Part shown: in pieces, positions 1 through 13,508 of the stretch
Numbering within the stretch: the first letter of the stretch is position 1
Layout: each line of letters begins with the position of its first letter
NCBI GenBank assembly: GCA_964057225.1
Contig: OZ059899.1
Coordinates: forward strand, 11,780,001 to 11,844,000
Length of the DNA stretch: 64,000 bases
Reading direction: 5' to 3'
Source: Auanema rhodensis
Taxonomy: Eukaryota; Nematoda; Chromadorea; Rhabditida; Rhabditidae
Notes under the pieces: model-generated
What the model saw: the letters and a program-made list of their open reading frames with translations, nothing else
Database searches by the model: none
What the model was told of the DNA's origin: nothing
Made by a program: the position numbers and the translations under genes

Positions 1-2966
1 TTGTCCATTTGTATCGCCAACAGCCAATTTGATGTTGATCGAATATGGTCAACAAGGATTAATTCCATATTAATCAAAAAAACTTTAATTTCTGAATTAT
101 ACAGAATTTTTCTTTGAATTTCCTGAAAAAACCCGAGATATTGAGATGCTTAACGAATTACTTTGATATCTTTCTGAATATTTTCATATCTTTCTCTTTC
201 ATTATCTCTCTATTTTCTCTCTTTCGATAACTTTTTTTTCTTTTTTTTTCTTATTTTCTACTCTTGTCTCTCATCGTTAACCTTCTATTCGCCTCAAGGT
301 GTTTCTTGAAGCGAAGAGAGTAAAAGCAAATGCGAGAGGAGATATACAACAGAGAGGGAGAGATTAGCAGATAAAGAGAAATAGTTAGACGAACTAAGAG
401 AGAGTGAAATAGAGTAAAAGAGGAAAAACGAAAAGAAGGATCTTCATCTAATGTTTCTATCTCTAAGCAAAAGGTTGATTGAAATCTAAAGAGAGCAAAA
501 CTAAAGAGAGAGGGAGAGAGAGAACACAAGAAAAGAGCTTAATCACAGAGTTGTGAACGACAGCTACTCCATCATTTCATCGTTATCCGTCCGTACATTT
601 TCCAATTTACAGATATTTTTTATCGTTTTAGTTGCCATAAATCTTTTAGCTTGATATTGCTCACAATTCATTGAAATCTCTCTAATTTCCATTGAACTTG
701 AACGCATCCAAATGAATCAAGAAAACTGAGATGAATGTGCTTTGAATGATGTTTCTCATCTCAATTCGAATGGCTTTTGCTCTAAACATCACCATATTGC
801 TCTTGTTATCATTATCATTAGTACTTCTTCTATCGTTCTTCTTCATTTTTCATCTTCATCTTCTTATGCTTCACTATTTGCTTAGAAGAAGCATTGGCAT
901 TGTCGATGATGATGACGACGACAAGCCGAGAAATGACAATTGTCACCGAAGAAGCCGAACAAGAAGAAAGTTCTTTTTTTTCTTCCAATTATCATCTGTC
1001 CTTCTGATGACGTCAGACTTCGTGAATTTCTCTTCATCAGCTCTCCTCTTTGCATTTGAGACTTTCAATAATGTCCACGGATGGAAAGAATAACAAGAAT
1101 GAAGTTTAAGACGTTTCACGTATTAATTCACGTGAGTACAACACGTTCGAGAATCGAATAGAATTACCGTAATCAAGTTAAAGCATCTTGTCTCAAGACA
1201 TTTACGACATTCATCCGGTTTAGAGGCCAAGTCAATTCAATTCTGAACTATTTTCCTCTGCGTTTTCCGTATTATTTCATCCTTTTTACCTTATTTGGCT
1301 CATATTTTCTAATTAACAATTGACTTCTAAACGCGTTTTCCAATCATTTATAAGTTCAATTCATTTCATATTCTTTTACGAATACTGTAACTTTATTCTA
1401 TAACTGTTCAACATCAAGTAATAATTTAATTTATTTTATTTGGTCCTAAATGGAAAAATTAAAAAAATTGAACGGAAAATTAAAATACATATCAAAAAGA
1501 TAACAGTTGTTTCAAAGAAAACTCACTGATCATCTTTTTTTCCATCATAATATCCCATTTCTCATTTCAGATTTTCCAAATTCTTAAATTAAAATTTCAT
1601 TTTCGTCCCAAAATCTTCAGAAAAAATTACTTCCTCATGTTGATTTTATCATGAAAATATATATTTATATGTTTTTATATTAATTTGTATTATTTCTGTG
1701 GTCTTTTTCAGTTGTAATACACACAAATCAATTTGAAAAAACGCTTTTGAAAAGTCGTATCCTTCCTTACCTTAGTCCTTTCTTCCTTTTCTTTCCCATC
1801 TTCTTCTCTCCGTTTTTCATAATATCTCTTTTTATCTTTTTTTTCTTTTTAATGAGACCTACCCCTCTGAATAATCGGCTCTGATTCATTTATTTTTCTT
1901 CAAATTTCAAAGAAAATTTTGCATATTTTAATCCATTAAATTTTATATTTTGTCATTAAATTGACAATATTATGTCTATAAATCTCGTTATTTTCTTTTT
2001 TTTCATTCAAATCTATCAAGTCATATAAGAAACGATGATAACTGGCTTATATGTTATTCCTTACTCAGGCTTCATCAATGACATCTGCCATATGGAGGAT
2101 GTTCTCTATAGAGAAGCTTTAAAGATAGCTTTCAAGTGAGATAGAGAAAGAGGGAGAGAGAGAGAGAGTCATGGACAGACGTTAGATGTGAAAGCTCATG
2201 AAAGCATTAGAGAGAACCTTTTGTGGGCGTGTCCAACTTACTATCCTTGTATTCAGTAGTTTCTTTTTATGGTTCGTCATCATCAGCCTCAAAGAATTAT
2301 TGGAGCTTCCTATACCCCCACCTCCCCCTCCCCCCTCACCACGCGTCTTTCACGTATTTCTAGACTCAAATAAGCATAAGCCTTTTAAGACTTTTTCAAG
2401 TTTGTTCTAAATAAGCTTATACTATTCGTCAACATAGTTGTGATCTCTTTGACTATAATCAGTAAGAAGCTGTTTAACAGTGGACTATCATCGAATATCT
2501 TACTTTCCTTTATATTCTTCAGTAATTCTTTCTTGTTTTTTGATTTCAATTCCTCAATTTCAAATTTCTTTTCGCTTTTATTTATATTTGATGCTTTATA
2601 TCATTAAAAGCTATTAAATCAACTATCAAATTTTCTTGATAATGACCTCTCTCTCCCTCGCTCTCTCTGTCTGTCTCTCTCTCTCTCTTCGTTGCTTTAA
2701 CTTTCATTCTTCTCTGCCTACCTTTTGCTCTCAGATATTCTTCATTTTTATTTTCTAAAAATCATTTTGATCATTCTAAATGACCGAAATCACCTGAAGA
2801 GACCTGACGTTCATTTCTGAAAGTGTAAAAGCTAAGAGTTAGATCTTCATTGTCGTTTAGAATGTCCTCAAGGCATTTTCAGCTTCATCTGCCTACCTCA
2901 TCAAAAGCTGACGTTTTCAATAGTTTTTTTGTGTGTATATGTGTATACTAGAAAAGCCATTTGATT

Positions 2967-3022
<56 letters not shown>

Positions 3023-3821
3023 ATCTCTTTCTCTCTCTAGATTTCTTTGATAGAACATTAGAAAAGAAATTTTTAGAGAAAAGTATTAAAGTGATAATAG
3101 TTATTGAATATGACATACTTAAAAGCTTTTCTTATAATAAAAACTTATCTTTATCTCTCATCCTTATACTATATTCCATTGTCTTTTCACAATAATTATC
3201 AGAAAGTCATAAGAATTAAGAAAAAAAGAAGAGAAAACTGAAGAAAGCCATCACAGATCCTGTAAAGACATGGTGAAGGGGGCAAGTGAGAAGCTTCTTC
3301 TAATCAGCGTCGCCTGTTATCATATCAGCTGTCATATCGTCTTCTTCGATATCCAATGCTGGTCCTTTACCTTTTTTCCTCTCAAGATATAGTTGAACCA
3401 GCTTCTTAAGCTCTGTCACTTCATATCTCTCAATATTCTGTTTTTCTTCATAAATTGTCTTTGCAAATCCGAAAGTATAGATTCTCAGATCAAATATCTG
3501 TCAGAAGTTTGTGTCTTTATGTAATCAAACTACATTCAATTCAAGAATTTTTCTTCAAATTCATATTTCAACCATTTTTTTTCCCTAAAAACCTATTAAG
3601 TTTGTTATATCCATCCTTTATCTACTACCATTTTACACCATCTGGTCGCAATTAGCTACTGCCTTCTTCAACATTCTCAGAGCACTTTTCAACTTTTCAA
3701 CTTTTCGATTTTTCATTTTTATTTTCGTTCCGATTAAAAAAATTATTTTATATCTTGGAAAACTTTGATTTTCTTCTCTTTAGCTTCTAAACTGTTATCA
3801 AATTTCTATATTTTTAGGGAA
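1..3821. other. Gene-poor 5' region upstream of cfi-1
   Basis: No conserved protein-coding sequence is visible on either strand. Open frames here (for example 746-1093 +) are translations of T-rich or GA/CT-rich low-complexity DNA. A C-rich run lies at about 2312-2340. The region probably contains the promoter and 5' UTR of the downstream ARID gene, since a splice-like TTTTTAG lies just before its start codon at 3822. I see no specific regulatory element that I can defend. Confidence 0.6.
2974..3039. repeat. (CT)n microsatellite
   Basis: An almost uninterrupted CT dinucleotide tract of about 66 bp, with a few T or A interruptions near its end. It lies about 0.8 kb upstream of the cfi-1 start. 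Confidence 0.95.
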
Positions 3822-5953
3822 ATGTCACTGAGGATAGACGAAAACCACACACAGCTTTTCAATACTCCACTTAGTCTGAGCACCCGAAATGACGATAACA
3901 CGACTGAGCCCGGCACGGCGAATGAGGTCAGAACCCTAAATTTCGGGATTTTTTTCCTTTTTGTCCGTTGCTTTTGTATCTTTCTTCTTTTGATATTTGA
4001 TGAAAATCATTTGAGTTGTTTCATTGTCATTGTCGGTCAGTAAAACAAAACTGTTTTCCGGCGGTACCGGAAATTGAAGAAAATCGAAGCAAAAACCGGT
4101 CTTGATACATTGAATTCAGAAGCATAATGAGCTTGAAGTTTATAGAAGATTCTTGCTTGCTTCCTTGCCTGCTTCGGTTTGAATTGAAGTCCAATGAATC
4201 TGTGAAGAACATGTGTTTCAGCTTAAATGCAAACACAAATATGAGAAAAATTATGAAAAGGAAAAGAAAAATAAAGGGAAAACTAAATAAAGATTCAGAA
4301 TTTTAAAATTATTAGAGAATAGTATCGCAAAATATTTTTTTTTCATTTTTCAGGACAATAATGGAGCAGCAATTTCTCCAGAACCCAATGTAAATTCGTT
4401 TGATCTGGAAGAACAACAGAGAGTCTTTCAACGATTCACTAATAGTTTAGGAGGTAAAAAACTTTCTTTCCAATTTTTAATTTAAAATTTCTTTTTTTTT
4501 TGAAGCTTTGGGTGGATTTCGTACACCTTTCAATCTTCATATGTTACCAAATATTTTGGCTAGCATGCAGCAAAATCAGCTTTCACTTCAGGTATGTGTA
4601 TTACTATCATGTATAGATGTTTTTCAATTAAAAATTATTCAGAATAAACTTCTTGGTCTTTCCGGATCAGGAGTATCACCGGGTCCTGAAGATGATGAAG
4701 ATAATGAAAATGGAACTAGTAACAATGATGGAGAAGAATTATCTGTTGTGTATGATTCATTAATATTCAGCTGATATTCAACTGATATCTATTTAGAAAA
4801 GATTCCAAATCAGAAGAAAATCTTGCAGAGAATGGCTCCCAACCAGGAGGAGGTGGTCCAACCTGGTCTTATGAAGAGCAATTCAAACAAGTTAGTTCAA
4901 AGTTCAAATTTCAACTAACGATAGATGGAAATTTGTAGCTATTTCGATGAGCTTAAACAAAATTTTAATTATATTAGATGTTTCTCGTAACTATTTCAAG
5001 TATTTGTAAGAAAAACTATTCTTTTTGCCCATCCTTTCGAATTAGTTTTTTTTTTCATAAAAATTCGTCCCATAACGAAATTTTAGAAAAAAAATTTAAT
5101 TTTAAAATTCCAAGAATTGCCTGTTTGTTAGTGTATGTATGAGATAGTTAGGAAGGGTATAACATATAAATATACTATATATATATAGTATATTATTACT
5201 TCAAAATATTATGATGGGAAAGGGAAAAATATAACAAAAAAATCTTTTATTCTCTCCATTCATGTACATATGTATGTATTTCAAACTTATTTGGCCTTAG
5301 TAGTCTTAAAACTAAAAAATAGACAAATAAGCTTAAATAATTATGTATATTCATTCAACATTACCGTAATATGTGTCTTCTTTTCTGGACGACTGGCTCC
5401 TAATTGAGAGCCACTATTGCGTGTCGATTCCATCCATATCCATCACCCCCCCCCCTACCACCACCATGACTCTTATGACTACCGTAATCCAATGAGATCT
5501 CTTTCTCTCTATTTCTCTGTTCACCTAACATGTATCTCATTCTTCTTTCAATATTTCAGAATCTTTCCTTGAAATATAGAAGACTTTAGTTATGTCTGGA
5601 TTATTTGAGCTGGTTTGCTAGCTAATCGCTATTGTTTTGTCGTTGAAATCGTGGCAAACGTGAAGTATTCACGAATCTTTTTGTCGACTTACCGCCTTTT
5701 ATAGACCTAATAGAGACTTAGAATAAAAGAGAGAGAGCAGGAAAAATAAAGAGAGCAAAAAGAGAAAATAGAAGAGAGGAGAAAGCAAAAAATGGCGATG
5801 TTGAAGCTTTTAAGTTTAAAAACGAAGAAGAAAAATGCTTTATTTTACTAATAATTGCATTTGTTTATAGAATGTATTAAAGAATTTTTGAATTTTTCAT
5901 CAAGTGTTGAATATAAAGAGGGAGAATTAGTGGACAAAGAGAGAGATAGAGAA

Positions 5954-6016
<63 letters not shown>

Positions 6017-9000
6017 AAAAGATGTAGAAGGGCTTGGGAAGAATTTGGTAATGATTCATATGGTTATCCTAAAACTATTGTCTCCACTCCATATAAGAGT
6101 CATATATACATATATAGAGAGAGAATCGTATGACTTTAGCTGTAAAGAGTGGTATGTTCTATTGTCTTTAGCATGAGGTACGTATTTGAAATATTTAGAA
6201 GCTAATGAAATAGATTGAGATGCTATATGTTAGAGAGAATAGAGTAGGGAAGAAGAAACATTGAAAAGGTCGAGGAGACGTGGGGATGATGATCTCAGCT
6301 GGACTACTCATTCTACCTTTATCTATTCAGATGTCTAATTACTTGTTATTGCTTGTTGTAGTGAAATATAAGAGAATATGCTTCAGAGGGAGGGAGAGAG
6401 AAAGATAAAGAGAGAGAGAGAGAGGATGGTAGAAAGGATAAATTACCAAAACATATGTACAGCATTATTGTGATTTATGAAAATTCTTTTATGGAAATAT
6501 ACAATCTGTCAACAATCAACCGGTTGTAATCTCATCAACCTCTAATTAGCTGAGCATCGTATTCTCATGATTCTTTTGATTTTTGGCTTTTTACGTCAAT
6601 TGTTCTACAAGAGAGGAATAATCTTTTATTCTAAAAAAGAAATGTTAGACCAATGATTACTAATAAGACATTATAAGTAATTCTGAAAAAGGAAGAAGAA
6701 CGGGATATGCCCAAAATCCTGAAGATGCTTCATCTTACTCTCACAATTCTCATTGAAGAGCTCTACTTCACATCAGGCAATAAGACGATGTGTAGAGACC
6801 TTTATCCTTTACATCTTGCCACATTCGGTTTGTTCTTGAGACAAGGTTCTCTCTCTCTCATTCTCTCTATTCTATTACCGTATACTAAATTGATAGATAT
6901 AGACGAGTATGGAAGAGAATATATAAGAATGAGAGAAAAAGGATGTCTTTTACTCTTTTCTATATATCTTTGCTTCAATTATTGTGAGAACTAATTGATG
7001 TATTCTGTCGTTATTCTCCAGAGGAATTAGAGGCAAAGTACCTCGCCTGCTGCTTCTGCTTGTGTTGCAGTCCAGAGCCAGCTAACTAATTCATATTTCA
7101 GTTATGCCTTTTGTCGTTGTCATATTCTTCTTCGTCTTCATCTTCTTTACTGGCTTTTAGCTCATCGATAACTAAATTGAACATAAGGGATTTACATATG
7201 TATAATTGACAGAGAAGGGAAAAAAAAGTTTTTTTTCTCTCTCCACAATAATTGAATGGGAAAATTGATTGATTATTGAAAACTTAACTATAAATTTAAT
7301 AAAATATAGTTAAAGAATATAAATATATCTGTCAATTAATGTTTATTGTTGACGTCTAACCAATTATTACCGTAATCCAGATGATGAAGATGATGAAAGT
7401 ATGAGATAGATGTCACTTGTATGAGGTTAAAGGGGGGGATGGGCACAGACCTAGTGTCTGGTAGTAGTAAATGGATAGAGAGAGAGAGAGAGAGAGAGAG
7501 AGTGTATAGTTAACTAAGAGATATATAGAGAAAGGTAGAGATAAATGGTTATTCTTGTGTTAGAGACCATATGTGAAAGACAATAGATAGCTACAATGTT
7601 CCATGAGACAGGAATAATTTCTAATTAGCTATAAGTTAATTGAAAAGAAATTGGAACTACAACTAGAGAAGTATTGTAAAAAGTCATTTATTTTCTGACA
7701 TTTGTTGCTTTTTCATTGTAAATGAGTGAAAAGGATAATATTCATTTACTTAAACCATACATATGGTCATTTCATATAGTTATTGAATAGTTAATATAAT
7801 TCTTTCAGCTCTATGAGTTATCTGATGATGTTAAACGAAAGGAATGGCTAGATGATTGGCTCAGTTTTATGCATCGAATCGGTTAGTTATATGATATAGG
7901 AATTGGTTTTTTTGTGTTTAAGAGGTTAAGATTGATATAAGAGGATAACAAACTAGACAACTTGAAGTTGAATATGAGGTTAAAGCTTAAGAATATCTTC
8001 TTCTTCTTCTTCTTCTTCGACAGATAGATAGATGATAGTTAGATGGTATTGTTTGTAAAATACATAATCAGAACAGATAGTTAAGTTAAGTGTCAACTTA
8101 GAATGATATGTGTATATATTACGTCAAAATATATAAAGAAGAAGAAGAAGAAGATAAAGATGATGATGATAATGAGTGAAAAGAAGAAATATTTGTCTCA
8201 AAAGCTCATATAGAGTGGATTGGTACACATGTATCAACATATATTTATATATTATATCATATAATATAAATACAATACATTTCCTTACATAATAAGAAAA
8301 ATAGGGAGAAAGTTTTGAATAAAAAAAAACTTTAATAGCATCACGTGTTTGTGTATGTTTTGAAGTATTTTCACCTATTTATACCTTATTGTTGTTGATT
8401 TTAATTATAAATATTATTTTATACTTATAGTTAAAATAAATTAAAATAATATTGGAATGAGGGAAGGAAATAAATTCAAACAAAATAGAGAAGAAATAGA
8501 GTAAATAGATTTGAAATAGAAAGAAAAATTGAGAGAAAAGAATGATCGCAACCTCAACTGATTCTGATTAAGACGATTGTTTGACATGTTGTTCGCGCAG
8601 TTCTACCTCTCTGTATAGCTCTATCTCTCCATCTTTTCGTTCTTAATCTAATACAACTCATCTTTTCTCAACAAATTATACACATTGAGACTATTACAAG
8701 GAAAAGGGGACATTTTTATTTTCTGTAAGCAATAAAATATTGAGAAAATAATATAATATTATATGATATAGTTAAGAAGTTTGAAATTAATATAATATTT
8801 ATTTGATTATGCGTATTTAACGCACAAGTGCATATGTATTTGCGTGTTCAACTCATTAGGTTTACACGTTTACGTAAATTTCACGTGAAACTAAGTTTTA
8901 TTTTTATTTTTAATAAACGATGATGCGGTTGCAATTTTTTAATTTCAAATTTGAATATACACATATCTTCAATAATTTTTGCTATTTTTCAGGAAAACCG

Positions 9001-10353
9001 GTAACACGTATTCCTATAATGGCAAAACAGGTATGAATCATTTTAACTATATTATTTTATATATTTTTATATATAAAATATTATTTTTTATATATTATTT
9101 ATTATAGGTTTTGGATCTCTATGAGTTATATCGACTGGTTGTTCAACATGGTGGTCTTGTTGAAATAATCAACAAGAAATTATGGCGTGAGATTACAAAA
9201 GGTCTTAATCTTCCATCCAGTATCACATCAGCTGCATTTACATTGAGAACACAGTATGTCTTTGAATAATATTTATAATTATTATAATAATATGTATATA
9301 TTATTATTAATTTTATATATATTTAGATATCAAAAATATTTGTACGATTATGAATGCGAGAAAGAAGGATTATCAAATCCATCCGATTTACAAGCTGCAA
9401 TTGATGGCAACAGGCGAGAAGGAGGAAATAGTAATATTCTATTTATTATATGTATAATCTTGTTAATTATTTTATTTTTAGGTCGACGAACCACGAATCC
9501 ACCGAGTTTTGGACCACTTGGCTACCCGATAGGACATCCAGCTGGAATAAATCTTCTTGGTAAGCATTTGTCCGGATTAGGAATGCGTAATGGTACGGAT
9601 CGTGCACCGGATCCCCTTCATCCGTAGATTATAAAAATAATTTTTCAGATTTTCTCGATGATGATAATGGCATGGGTATGGTATCACAGAACAGTTTCTT
9701 ATCCGCTTATCAACAAGTCGAACAGATGGCTTTACTTGATGCTCAAAAACGACAACTTGAACGAGCACAAAGGTAAAATCTAAATCCAATTTTTATGAAA
9801 AAATGAAAGAAATTTCATTTTATTCTCTAATTATTAAATATATTCACATTGTGTTATAGTGATTACAGGGCTGCTGTGGAAGCTGCCGCTAGGCAAAGCC
9901 TTGGAGGTGCTACTGCTGGTATTTCTGGCCGTGAATCAACATCAAGCATGGATTCGGAATCAGTGCCAGGTAATAACTCATTGATAATTGGTAAAACACA
10001 ATAAATGATTTTCAGCTAAACGATTGCGATTAAGTGATGATGTAACAGGTTCTCTCTCTGTCGGCGGTCAAATGAAAATAACTACACGAAAGCCCGGTAT
10101 ACTCTTAGGTCATCTCATTCGTTTCATAAAGAAATTCATTTCAGAAGGACAACATGGTGACAATTCTATTGTCGTCTCCATGGAGATCAATGGAATAACG
10201 TATCAAGGAGTTTTGTTCGCATTGGATTCATCTAATGATCCAACAAGTCAGACGCCAACATGCCCACCGTCTATCACCACATCGACGCCTTCCGGAGGGA
10301 CAGCTACGGCTACAGCAACAATTACCACAACAAGTAGCTCAAAGAGCGATTAG
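3822..10353 (+). CDS. cfi-1: ARID3-family transcription factor (CFI-1 / Dead ringer orthologue)
   Basis: Nuclear AT-rich-interaction (ARID) DNA-binding factor; in C. elegans CFI-1 controls neuronal and muscle fates. Fourteen exons keep one frame: 3822-3926, 4354-4453, 4506-4591, 4643-4749, 4797-4890, 7809-7881, 8993-9030, 9108-9253, 9327-9430, 9482-9559, 9649-9772, 9869-9969, 10016-10096, 10145-10353. They give about 481 residues, close to what I recall for the worm protein. The extended ARID starts at WSYEEQFKQLYELSDD (exons 5-6) and runs through KPVTRIPIMAKQ, LYELYRLVVQHGGLVEII and LRTQYQKYLYDYECEK. The C-terminal REKLES-type segment has SIVVSMEINGITYQGVLFAL. The start follows a splice-like TTTTTAG and is the first ATG of exon 1. 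The 2.9-kb fifth intron is unusually long for this locus and may hold enhancers. The last intron (48 nt) is in frame and stop-free, so it could be retained. Confidence 0.93.
5936..6011. repeat. (GA)n microsatellite in cfi-1 intron 5
   Basis: A GAGAGA tract of about 75 bp inside the 2.9-kb intron. It creates an artificial Arg-Glu repeat open frame on the + strand and a Ser-Leu repeat frame on the - strand; neither is a gene. Confidence 0.95.
7475..7502. repeat. (GA)n microsatellite in cfi-1 intron 5
   Basis: A short pure GA run near the 3' end of the same long intron. Confidence 0.9.
7997..8172. repeat. Complementary CTT and GAA triplet tracts in cfi-1 intron 6
   Basis: A (CTT)n run at about 7997-8018 is followed about 120 bp later by (GAA)n and then (GAT)n runs at 8136-8172. 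The CTT and GAA tracts are complementary, so the intronic RNA could fold back on itself. Confidence 0.75.
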
Positions 10354-10892
10354 ACGAAGCTGGGACTTCAAGAAGGGAAAAGCCTCTTCTAATTCATAAT
10401 TAATGTCTGTAAAATTCATAAAACTAAACGAAAACAAATGAACTTCGATGTTCCTGTAGTTCGAAGAATTCAATGACCAACTAAGGATTGAAAGTTCTGT
10501 TTTCACACACTTCTTCGAAATAATTTTTTTTGGGTAGCGCTTTCCTGTTTTCCCCTCATCGAACTAGTCAATTATTATTATTTTTTTAAGAAAAACAACA
10601 AACTTTCCGTCTTTTTTTGATTTTCTTTTGTTATTCAATATAATCATCAATTGTTCAATTTTTGTGAACTTTCAAACTCAATATAGACTTCAAATTGATG
10701 TCTGAAACATTTTTTTTGTTCGTTTTAACCCAGCTTCTTAGCCTATTATATGAATTTACCCAATATCTTTATCGTTTTCTTATTATTATGTACGTTTAGT
10801 AAGGCATTTGGACTGATGAAATGCTTTAAATTCAATCCGTTTCAAAAATGAATTTTGTTTTCTGGAAACGTGCCTATCTTGGAATATATACT

Positions 10893-10940
<48 letters not shown>

Positions 10941-11694
10941 CTTTTTACTAATCGAACGCTATTCCTCTGTTTTTCCCTGAACTATGAAGCGTATTCAATG
11001 CGATCCTTCGATCACAAAATCAAGATCTGTCCTTTCTATGATTTCTAGTTGTGAGCTTATCCCATTTTTGGTGAATCTTATAATTTCAATTTTTTTTGTT
11101 TCTACGAAATCGTTCCGGTTTCTAACCCTAGTCCAACTTTATTTTAATAAGTTTCCATATAATCCTAATAACAACCTTTTCCATATTCATGAGCTGTTCC
11201 AATTTAGAAGATGGACTTCTATTGGATTTTTTTCTTTTTTTTCTTTCTTATTTAGTTAGTACGATTCGAGCAATCCAAGTCTACTCCTCTATGTGCATTA
11301 TTGATATTAATATTGCGAAAAATAAATATTTTTCTTAATTTCTATTGAATGATAATCATAAATTTTCAAAGTTCAAATGAAAGAAAATCAAAATCGTTTC
11401 TGCAGTTTCAGAATTCTCATGGGTATTCACAGCTTCTTTCGTTCTTTGTGAATTTCATCGCTGAAGTTCTATATACTCGGAGTTAATGTCTTAAGGAACG
11501 GCCAAATTATTCCGGGCTGCTCTGTGAACGATCACCAGTGACTGCGCGTAGTGATTGATGATATCTCTGGCACTGCTTCAGATTGACTTAAGAAAGCCAT
11601 CCCCTAACGATAGTATTTTCCCAGATGAGCAATATGTCTGAATATTTTAATCTCTATAAGAGTTGCAATATCGTTCAGGTAGTTTTTATGGCTT

Positions 11695-12095
11695 CTAGAG
11701 TGTCCAACCATTAACGTTAGTTTCACAAGTCATTTCATCTGCATCCATGTTATCTTCCGTCTTTGTTACAAACTTTTTCAAATTTTCAAATAACAAAGGA
11801 ATAATCAACCTGTCTCTCACTTCATTAGCATTCCTGCAAAACGGCACTTCAGACGATGCAGTATAGCAGCAAGACTTCAAAGCGTCGAGCGGTTTCGTTA
11901 GCTTGATGACATTGGCACGTGCCACGGTTTCTTTTCTATTGAGAAACATATTTCTTGTTGATAATCCAGTTCTTGCCAACCAAGCTTTTCTCGACAAACA
12001 GATCGAAAGCGTATTTCCCTCATTAGATGAGACATGGAAGAAGTTGTCTTACAGTATTGGAATACAAATTCATTTATTTTCTTCAATTCAAACAA
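11695..12095 (-). pseudogene. Possible decayed retroelement gag-like fragment
   Basis: Two overlapping - strand open frames (11695-11997 and 11898-12095) sit in a patch less AT-rich than its surroundings. The first contains NEVRDRLIIPLLFENLKK, loosely like the (V/I)RDR(L/I)...EKLRE segment of retrotransposon Gag-like proteins. There is no zinc knuckle, protease or reverse transcriptase next to it. This is a weak family impression; it could equally be a chance open frame or an unknown host exon. Confidence 0.2.
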
Positions 12096-12940
12096 AAATA
12101 AAAATAGTCTATAGTATATATTAATTTTTATAAAATAAACTATAATATAATATATAAATTGAATAAATTATTTTAGAAAAATATAACAAATCTAGAAAAT
12201 TATTTGGAAATTATGATATAAGTACACATATACATAAGTATTCTATCAGTCTAAGAAACTCATAAATAATGAGAAGATGAAGCTAGTTTAAGCCTATGAT
12301 TTTACTTTTATTTCATTTTTTTTATTAAAAACAAAACAAAATTGTTTTCTACTTTTCTTATTTATTTTTTGACATTTTTATAAATTTACGTGACATTTTC
12401 AAAAGATTACGTGTAAAACGTGAATCTTTCTCACCCACGTCGTTTTATGTGAACCGCCCATTTTGAATATTTCATAAAAATTTGACGTATAAATTGGTTG
12501 TTCTAATTTAATTTTTTTTTTAAAATAAAATAATTTTATACATAATATTTAATTTTTACTTTATATATTTATATAAAAACATAACAAATCATTTATTCTA
12601 CAATGTTTATCATACAACGAAAATATAAATTTCAAAATATGAAAACTATTTGATTAATTGATGATTTCATTTTTTATTTAAAAAAAAAACAAAAAAAGAA
12701 TAATATAAAACATCTAAGAGAAGAAAATCCAAATACATCTTATGATTCAAGTAGACTAGATCTTTGAGAACATTTCTTTATATCAAGTTCGCTGTAATAG
12801 TTATTTGGAGAATTAGAATCATCCTTTAATGAACTTGGATTAAAAAGAATTATTTTCATTAATTTTTAAATGTTTTGTTGTTGTTAAGAATACCCGCACT
12901 CAGCTGTATTTTTTGAGAAAAAAAGAAGAGAAGATGTTTA

Positions 12941-12980
12941 CCAATATGCTCATGTATATGTGCATACATGTGCATATTGG
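12941..12980. repeat. 17-bp arm hairpin, probably in the 3' UTR of the FLVCR-type gene
   Basis: Arms at 12941-12957 and 12964-12980 are inverted copies with one mismatch, around a 6-nt loop. The hairpin lies about 150 nt beyond the transporter stop codon, so on the - strand it would be transcribed as part of that 3' UTR or just past it. Confidence 0.7.
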
Positions 12981-13125
12981 CCCAAAAAAATGCTGTTAGT
13001 TTACAGAAGAATATCTGTTTCAAATGATTCTTTTGAAGTTATGCTATTATTAGTGTTAACTATATCATTTGCTTTTTTGTTCCGAGCATAATTATAGTTA
13101 AGAAATGCTCATATATACAGGAGGT

Positions 13126-13466
13126 TCATAGTATTAGTTTGTCAAAGGACAATTTGTCAGAAGAGTTTCCGATGTCTGAAAGAAAAGTTTAAAAAACGCC
13201 TAAAGAACTTTGAACTTACCGGCATCTGAGCTTGAACTAAATGAGCTTTTTGCCTTTTCAATTCTTCTTTGATCAAAGCTTAAATTATTATTATTTTCAA
13301 TAATCTATAGAATAAAGAATAACAAACATGTGAGTATTGTTCCAACAAGTAATACTGTGGTCATTATTATATTACACCAGAATATACTTATACCATGCAT
13401 TACATATCCCATTAGAAGAGTTAATATAATTCCAAATATCTTAAAAAAATATATTTTTATTATTTA

Positions 13467-13508
<42 letters not shown>

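Larger units (their letters stand above)
10354..13125. other. Intergenic region between convergent cfi-1 and FLVCR-type genes
   Basis: The stop codons of the + strand cfi-1 and the - strand transporter face each other across about 2.8 kb. It contains a (CT)n tract at about 10892-10935, an AATAAA at 11321-11326 that could end the cfi-1 transcript, a possible decayed retroelement fragment at 11695-12095, AT-rich DNA, and a short hairpin at 12941-12980. No confident gene is seen. Confidence 0.6.

Noticed and set aside
746-1093. 115-codon + strand frame with hydrophobic N terminus and poly-Asp
   Set aside because: Signal-like start arises from T-rich DNA, poly-Asp from GAT repeats; no splice or homology support.
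5855-6133. Arg-Glu repeat frame, resembling an RS/RE-type domain
   Set aside because: Translation of a GA microsatellite inside a cfi-1 intron, on the sense strand of a spliced intron.
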